A DNA stretch of 64,000 bases, taken from Brevibacterium moorei (GTDB taxonomy: Bacteria; Actinomycetota; Actinomycetes; Actinomycetales; Brevibacteriaceae). Position numbers and translations under genes: made by a program. Each line of letters begins with the position of its first letter. The first letter of the stretch is position 1. The notes under the pieces were generated by a model. That model worked only from the letters and a program-made list of their open reading frames with translations, was not told the DNA's origin and made no database searches. The DNA is taken from assembly GCF_024580735.1 (NCBI RefSeq), contig NZ_JANIJX010000007.1:1-64000 (forward strand). The letters are read 5' to 3'. Positions 59,456-64,000 of the stretch are shown here, piece after piece.

Positions 59456-59529
59456 GGTGGCTCCACAAAGGGGCCTGTGGCTCGATAAGTCGTGAGTTAT
59501 CGAGCCACAGGTGCCAGTGTGGAGCCACT
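59456..59529. terminator. 74-nt composite hairpin, copy 2
   Basis: Same length and layout as 37591-37664: outer GGTGGCTCCACAAA and AGTGTGGAGCCACT, 7-nt flanks GGGGCCT/AGGTGCC, and a 32-nt inner stem-loop. It lies 12 nt after the stop of the oxidoreductase gene. Confidence 0.75.
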
Positions 59530-59540
59530 GCCGAAGGGGG

Positions 59541-60563
59541 TCAGTCGGCGACGTGGATGATCGTCTTGCCGAAGTTCTTGCCCTGCAGCATCCCAGCGAA
59601 GACTTCGGGGGTGTGCTCGAAGCCGTCCGTGATGTCCTCGTGGTACTTCACCCGGCCGCTTGCCACCCACTCGGTCATCTCGCGCAGGAAGTCCGCCTCC
59701 ATCGATTCGACGAACTCACTCTGGATGAACCCGCGGAGGGTCAGACTGCGCGTGAGGACCGCGTTCATCAGCCGTTCCCCGGTGCCGGCCGGGGTGGGGT
59801 GGTCCACGCCGTTGTACTGTGCTGCCAGGCCGCACACGGGAACGCGCGCAAAGGTGTTCAAACGCGGCAGCACAGCATCCCACCAGACGGGGCCGGCGAC
59901 GTTCTCGAAGTACACGTCGATGCCCTGGGGCGCGGCGGCCTTGAGCCGTCCCCGCAGATCGGGTTCCCGGTGGTCCAGGGCCGCATCGAAGCCGACCTGT
60001 TCCAACAGCGCGGTCTTCTTGGGCCCACCGGCGATGCCGATCGCCCTGGCGCCCTTGAGACGGGCGATCTGGCCCACCGTCAGGCCCACCGGGCCGGTGG
60101 CGGCGGCCACCGCCACGGTCTCACCGGGCTGCGGGCGGCCGATGGCCAGCAGGCCGGAGTAGGCGGTGAAACCGGGCATGCCCAGTACGCCCAGTGCCGT
60201 GGTCACAGGTGCCACGGAGGCATCGAGGACGCGCAGCGTGTCTGCGGGCTGTACGGAGAAGGTCTGCCAGCCGCCGTAGGCCAGCACGATGTCGCCGGCC
60301 CTGACCGCGGTGGATCGGGATTCGACGACCTCGGCGACGGTGGCGCCGACCATCGTCTGGCCGATCTCAACCGGTTTGGCATACGACCGGGCGTCGGACA
60401 TGCGTCCGCGCATATACGGGTCCAGGCTCAGGTACAAGGTGCGCAGCAGGGCCTGGCCATCGCGGGGGACCGGGACCTCGGTCTCCTCCAAGTGGAGGTG
60501 TTCGCGGCCGGGCAGGCCCTGCGGGCGGGCCGCCAGGATGAAGCGTTGATTCTTGGTGCTCAT
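59541..60563 (-). CDS. NADPH-dependent MDR oxidoreductase (leukotriene B4 dehydrogenase-like)
   Basis: A 340-residue medium-chain reductase of the zinc-free group. LSLDPYMRGRMSDARSYAKPVEIGQTMVG near the N-terminus and FTAYSGLLAIGRPQPGETVAVAAATGPVG (cofactor loop) are characteristic, with VYFENVAGPVWWDAVLPRLN in the C-terminal part. Such enzymes reduce the double bond of 2-alkenals and enones. The start ATG at 60563 has AAAGGAG about 11 nt upstream; the longer frame is non-coding. Converges with the methyltransferase gene; the composite hairpin lies between. Confidence 0.9.
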   Translation of the reverse strand: MSTKNQRFILAARPQGLPGREHLHLEETEVPVPRDGQALLRTLYLSLDPYMRGRMSDARSYAKPVEIGQTMVGATVAEVVESRSTAVRAGDIVLAYGGWQTFSVQPADTLRVLDASVAPVTTALGVLGMPGFTAYSGLLAIGRPQPGETVAVAAATGPVGLTVGQIARLKGARAIGIAGGPKKTALLEQVGFDAALDHREPDLRGRLKAAAPQGIDVYFENVAGPVWWDAVLPRLNTFARVPVCGLAAQYNGVDHPTPAGTGERLMNAVLTRSLTLRGFIQSEFVESMEADFLREMTEWVASGRVKYHEDITDGFEHTPEVFAGMLQGKNFGKTIIHVAD

Positions 60564-60617
60564 GGTTCTCGATTCTCCTTTGCCGGGTGTGGTGGATGCG
60601 TCCGTGTGCCGATACGC

Positions 60618-60658
60618 CACTGGGGCCGAGGAATCAGCGTGATTCATCGGCCCCAGTG
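60618..60658 (-). terminator. Hairpin after the two-subunit dehydrogenase operon
   Basis: CACTGGGGCCGA pairs with TCGGCCCCAGTG and the inner GAATCA with TGATTC, leaving one internal mismatch and a 3-nt loop. It begins 32 nt downstream of the stop at 60691. Confidence 0.7.
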
Positions 60659-60690
60659 AGGTGTGCGGCCGGGGTACGGCGCAGCGGATG

Positions 60691-61821
60691 TTACAGATCG
60701 GCTGCTGCCGGCTCCACCAGGCCGCCCAGATCGGCCAGCTCCTGGTTGACCGTGCCCTGCTCGTCGAAGGTGCGCGGGATGACGGTCAGGCGCTTGGCGT
60801 AGTGTCCGATCGGGTACTCCATCGTCATGCCGATGCCGCCGTGTAGCTGGATCGACTCCTGCATGATGTGGCGCGAGGAGCTGTCGATGACGAGCTTGGC
60901 CGCCAGCACATCGCGGTGGCGTTCCTTGGAGGTGCCATCGGGGTCCTGGACGATCGCCAGCTTCGCGTACAGGGCCATCGACCTGGCGTCCTCGAGCAGG
61001 GCGTAGCACTCCGAGGCGCGGAACTGCAGCGACTGGAAGGTGCCGATCGCCACGCCGAACTGCTCGCGGGTCTTCAGATAGTCCGCGGTCATGGCCAATG
61101 CGGACTCCATCGCACCCACCGCTTCGGCGGCCAGTGCCGCATTGGCGGTGTCGATGACGTACTCCAGTGCGGCGCTCGGGTCGCCCGCGCCCAGCGGGGT
61201 GGCAGGGGCGTTCTCGAAGAGCACCGCTGCGCTGCCCAGGCCGTCGGCCTGGCGGCGCGGGTCCACGGTGACGCCCGCAGCAGCGGCATCGACGAGGAAC
61301 AGGGACAGCACCCCGTCGTTGTTCGCCGAGACGATGAAGGTGTCGGCTGCGTCGCCGCCCCACACCGATACCTTCTCGCCGTTGAGCACACCGTCGGCGA
61401 AGGTGGTGGACGGGCTGGCCAGCTCGTAGCGGGCCAGCGGCTCATAGCCGGCGAACGCCAGCTTCTTCGCGCCCTCGGCCACGGCGGGGAGGATCTCCTC
61501 CTTCTGGGCGTCGGTGCCCAGCGCCTCGACCAGGCCGGCGCCCAGGATGACGGTGGGGACGTAGGGCTCGAGCACGAGCGCCTTGCCGAATTCCTCCATC
61601 ACCACGGCGACCTCGCCGAAGCCCATGCCGGCTCCGCCGAATTCCTCGGGGATGGTCAGCGAGGTCAGGCCCAGTTCGGCGAACTGCTGCCAGATCTCCT
61701 CGCTGTAGCCCAGCTCGCCGGCCAGGATGGCCTCACGGGCGGACGCGTCGTACTTGTCCTTGAGCAGGCGGGCAACGGTCGCGCCCAGTTCCTGCTGGAT
61801 GTCGGTGAGTTCAAGATCCAT
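60691..61821 (-). CDS. Acyl-CoA dehydrogenase-like subunit (second of a pair)
   Basis: A 376-residue ACAD-fold protein. LTSLTIPEEFGGAGMGFGEVAVVMEEFGKALVLEPYVPT is typical of the smaller subunit of actinobacterial two-gene dehydrogenases. The C-terminus MTMEYPIGHYAKRLTVIPRTFDEQGTVNQ lacks the EGT catalytic-base motif. The FAD-region TEP-GSD motif is also degraded (AGYEPLARYELAS). So it is probably the structural partner in an alpha2-beta2 complex with the next gene, from which it is 31 bp away. The start has GAGGAGG about 10-11 nt upstream. Confidence 0.85.
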   Translation of the reverse strand: MDLELTDIQQELGATVARLLKDKYDASAREAILAGELGYSEEIWQQFAELGLTSLTIPEEFGGAGMGFGEVAVVMEEFGKALVLEPYVPTVILGAGLVEALGTDAQKEEILPAVAEGAKKLAFAGYEPLARYELASPSTTFADGVLNGEKVSVWGGDAADTFIVSANNDGVLSLFLVDAAAAGVTVDPRRQADGLGSAAVLFENAPATPLGAGDPSAALEYVIDTANAALAAEAVGAMESALAMTADYLKTREQFGVAIGTFQSLQFRASECYALLEDARSMALYAKLAIVQDPDGTSKERHRDVLAAKLVIDSSSRHIMQESIQLHGGIGMTMEYPIGHYAKRLTVIPRTFDEQGTVNQELADLGGLVEPAAADL

Positions 61822-61852
61822 GAAATGTGTTCCTCCTCTTAACGTCGGGCCG

Positions 61853-63049
61853 TCACAGGCCCAGCAGGGCCTTCGAGATGATGCCGAGCTGTACCTCGGA
61901 CGAGCCGCCGTAGATCGACACCTTGCGGTAGTTGAAGTACGTCTTGAGCGCATCGGCCGCGCCGTGGGGCAGGGTCGTGAACTTGGTGCGGACCTCGCGG
62001 GAGTCGACGAAGTCGAGTCCCTGCGGGCCGACGATGTCGGTGAGCAGTTCCGTGATGTCCTGCTGCAGGCGCGAACCGCGCAGCTTCAGAATCGAGGACC
62101 GGGGGTCGGGCTTGTCGGCACCGGCGACCTGGGTCGACAGGATGCGCAGCTGTGTGAACTCGAGGGCCTTGAGTTCGGCTTCGATTGTGGTGATGCGCGC
62201 GGAGAAGGCCGGGTCGTTCAGCAGGGAGCCCTTGGCGGTCTTGGTGGCGGCGGCATAGGCCTTGGCGCGGGCCAGCTTGACCTGGGACTCGCCCACCCGG
62301 GCGATGCCGGTGCGCTCATTGCCCAGCAGGAACTTGGCGTAGGTCCAGCCCTTGTTCTCCTCGCCCACCAGGTTCTCGACGGGTACCTCGACATTGTCGA
62401 AGAAGACCTCGTTGACCTCGTGGCCGCCGTCGATCAGCTGGATCGGGCGCACGGTCAGGCCCGGGGACTTCATGTCGATGAGCAGGAAGGAGATGCCGGC
62501 CTGCTTCTTGACGTTCGGGTCGGTGCGGACCAGGGTGAAGATCCAGTCGCCGTACTGGCCCAGCGTGGTCCAGGTCTTCTGGCCGTTGACGATGTACTTA
62601 TCGCCCTGCTTGACAGCCGAGGTCTTCAGCGAGGCCAGGTCGGAACCCGCATTGGGCTCCGAGAAGCCCTGCGACCACCAGATGTCGATGTTCGCCGTCG
62701 CTGGCAGGAAACGGTCCTTGATCTCCTGCGAGCCGAAGGTGTCGATGACCGGGCCGACCATGGAGGCGTTGAAGGCCAGGGGCTGGGGCACGCAGGCCAG
62801 CTGCATCTCGTTGAGCCAGATGTGGCGCTGGACCGGGGTCCAGTCCTGACCGCCGGAGGCGACGGACCAGTTGGGCACGGCGTATCCGTGCTTGTTGAGG
62901 ATCCGCTGCGTGGCGACCACATCGTCGTGGGTGCCCTCTTCGCTGCCGATGGCCTGGCGGTACCGGATGTCCTCTGGGATTTCGGTGCGATAGAACTCGC
63001 GCATGTGCTCTGCGAATTCGAGTTCTTCCTTGTTCAGGAGATTATCCAT
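61853..63049 (-). CDS. Acyl-CoA dehydrogenase (first of a pair)
   Basis: A 398-residue dehydrogenase with QGFSEPNAGSDLASLKT (FAD region), KTWTTLGQYGDWIFTLVRTD and YRKVSIYGGSSEVQLGIISKALLGL at the C-terminus. At the usual catalytic glutamate place there is Gly381 (YGGSSE). In FadE28-FadE29-type enzymes with this variant the base comes from elsewhere. It heads a two-gene operon; the ATG has GAGGAAG 5 nt upstream. A TAAACT box and TGAACG-type site lie upstream. Known relatives act on branched or steroid side chains, so such a substrate is plausible but unproven. Confidence 0.9.
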   Translation of the reverse strand: MDNLLNKEELEFAEHMREFYRTEIPEDIRYRQAIGSEEGTHDDVVATQRILNKHGYAVPNWSVASGGQDWTPVQRHIWLNEMQLACVPQPLAFNASMVGPVIDTFGSQEIKDRFLPATANIDIWWSQGFSEPNAGSDLASLKTSAVKQGDKYIVNGQKTWTTLGQYGDWIFTLVRTDPNVKKQAGISFLLIDMKSPGLTVRPIQLIDGGHEVNEVFFDNVEVPVENLVGEENKGWTYAKFLLGNERTGIARVGESQVKLARAKAYAAATKTAKGSLLNDPAFSARITTIEAELKALEFTQLRILSTQVAGADKPDPRSSILKLRGSRLQQDITELLTDIVGPQGLDFVDSREVRTKFTTLPHGAADALKTYFNYRKVSIYGGSSEVQLGIISKALLGL

Positions 63050-63059
63050 GGAACTTCCT

Positions 63060-63078
63060 CGATCGTTCGTTCAGTTTA
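63060..63078 (-). promoter_or_regulatory. Promoter and TGAACG-type operator of the two-subunit dehydrogenase
   Basis: On the minus strand TAAACT (63078-63073) is joined to TGAACGAACGATCG (63073-63060). This is the fifth member of the site set and nearly equals the MaoC site at 20101 (12 of 14 bases). It lies 11 nt before the start codon. Confidence 0.5.
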
Positions 63079-63126
63079 GACATCTCCGAGTCTAAGCCGC
63101 TTATGCTCTCGAAGGCAACGGGAGCT

Positions 63127-64000
63127 TCAGGCCCCTAATTCGCACCGCAGGGGCAGATCGGCGCCGGCGCGCCCGACCGTGACCGAGGCCGCGGCCAGCG
63201 CCCGCTGCAGGGCCGGCAGGCAGTCGGCCGGATCGAGCCGGCGCCGCGTGCGCTCGGGGCCCCACGGACCCAGGGCGCCTGCATCGGCCAGGCCCGAGAG
63301 CAATCCCGCCATGAAGGAATCGCCCGCGCCGACCGTGTCGACGACCGCGGTGGGGGAGGCGGGCAGTTCGACGACCCGACCGCCGGTGCAGGCTAGGGCC
63401 CCGGCACCGCCACGGGTGATGACCACCAGGGCCGGGCCCAGCCCGGCCCAGTCGCGCATGACCCGTGTCAGTGGCACCCCGGGGTAGAGGAAGGCCAGGT
63501 CCTCATCGCTGGCCTTGACGACATCGGCCAGCGCGCAGATCTCCTCGGTCCGGGCCCTGGCCTCCTCCCGCGATCCCACCAGGGTGGGCCGGATGTTCGG
63601 ATCGAAGCTGATGCTGGGGTGCGTGCCGTGGGCGGCGGCAATCCCGTCGGATCCTGTGCGCAGCCCGCGCAGGTAGTCCACCAGGGCGGTGGCGCCGGGC
63701 TCCAGGAAGGTCGCGATGGAACCCGTGTGGACGTGGCCGGTGGGCGCTGGGTGGGCGGCGGGGTCGAACTCCCAGGCCAGGTCGAAGCGGTACTGTGCGG
63801 ATCCCGCCTCGTCCAGGGTGGCCAGCGCGGTGGGCGTGCGCGCCAGCCGATGGGATCCCGCGTCGATGTTCACTCCGGATGCCTCCAGCCTTTCGGCGAT
63901 CCGGCGGGCGTGCCGATCGGGGCCGGTCCCCGCAACCGCGCCCAGCGCGGTGGCCAAGCGGACCCGGTGGCCCAGCCGGGCCAGGCCCAGGGCGACATTG
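63127..64000 (-). CDS. PfkB-family sugar kinase, C-terminal part
   Basis: The gene runs off the right edge; about 291 codons are visible and the N-terminus is missing. NVALGLARLGHRVRLATALG near the edge is the usual PfkB start region (G-G-x-x-x-N-x-A), SFDPNIRPTLV is the sugar-side strand, and VVDTVGAGDSFMAGLL is the ATP/anion-hole motif with catalytic Asp. It phosphorylates a sugar, probably fructose or a ketose. The end is close to the dehydrogenase start (77-bp gap) but it is transcribed separately. Only the family call is firm. Confidence 0.9.
   Translation of the reverse strand, partial: NVALGLARLGHRVRLATALGAVAGTGPDRHARRIAERLEASGVNIDAGSHRLARTPTALATLDEAGSAQYRFDLAWEFDPAAHPAPTGHVHTGSIATFLEPGATALVDYLRGLRTGSDGIAAAHGTHPSISFDPNIRPTLVGSREEARARTEEICALADVVKASDEDLAFLYPGVPLTRVMRDWAGLGPALVVITRGGAGALACTGGRVVELPASPTAVVDTVGAGDSFMAGLLSGLADAGALGPWGPERTRRRLDPADCLPALQRALAAASVTVGRAGADLPLRCELGA

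Noticed and set aside
1..64000. tRNA, rRNA, CRISPR array, insertion sequence, prophage
   Set aside because: No cloverleaf, conserved rRNA segment, regularly spaced repeat with spacers, transposase or phage structural gene was seen.

Overview
The window is high-GC DNA from an actinobacterium, most probably a Micrococcales-type genus. The evidence is strongly GC-biased codon use, a DUF222 (13E12-type) protein, a fused OleBC protein, an HspR-type HAIR box in front of clpB, BioQ-like boxes in front of bioB, and many apparently leaderless genes. No rRNA, tRNA, CRISPR array, insertion sequence or phage gene was seen, so this looks like an ordinary stretch of chromosome specialised in acyl-CoA metabolism.

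Layout. 1-5.1 kb: DUF222 gene (cut by the edge), aminotransferase, DUF2975/XRE pair, ArsR-type zinc sensor, membrane-anchored lysozyme-like protein. 4.6-9.2 kb: MaoC hydratase and acyl-CoA dehydrogenase (ACAD) divergent from a GntR regulator, then propionyl-CoA synthetase prpE. 9.4-15.2 kb: small alarmone synthetase, then the olefin operon oleA-oleBC-oleD. 15.4-20.7 kb: hydrolase, TauE-type exporter, enoyl-CoA hydratase, putP-Nudix pair, second MaoC. 20.7-34.8 kb: a catabolic block with LysR/ACAD/CaiB, the five-gene operon ctfA-ctfB-thiolase-mct-ACAD with a divergent LysR, an MFS carrier, and an ACAD-SDR operon. 34.9-43.8 kb: cardiolipin synthase, BrkB-type protein, etfBA, thiolase divergent from a CaiB transferase, SDR. 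43.1-53.9 kb: GNAT/DUF5926 divergent pair, pheA, epimerase-crotonase operon, OhrR-type regulator, NhaP antiporter, clpB, xthA. 54.0-59.4 kb: gene-poor gap with a possible small RNA, bioB, pyrE, an unusual ABC pair, SpoU methyltransferase. 59.5-64 kb: MDR oxidoreductase, a two-subunit ACAD, and a PfkB sugar kinase cut by the right edge.

How the genes work together. Six ACAD genes, three family III CoA transferases, one family I CoA transferase (two subunits), two thiolases, two crotonases, two MaoC hydratases, two SDRs and the electron acceptor etfBA form a dense acyl-CoA degradation set. Five of these genes or operons carry a shared TGAACG-type dyad at or near the promoter -10, which suggests one common TetR-type regulator encoded elsewhere. 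The ole operon consumes acyl-CoA to make long-chain olefins. The transferase at 25.8-27.1 kb closely resembles mesaconyl-CoA C1-C4 transferase (Mct), so its operon may handle a C5 branched dicarboxylic acid; this is the best candidate for an undescribed pathway. Also notable are a 74-nt composite hairpin present twice, a set of 13 TAnnnT-(5 to 9 nt)-start promoters without clear ribosome sites, two of them abutting back to back, and an ABC ATPase that has lost its Walker A lysine.
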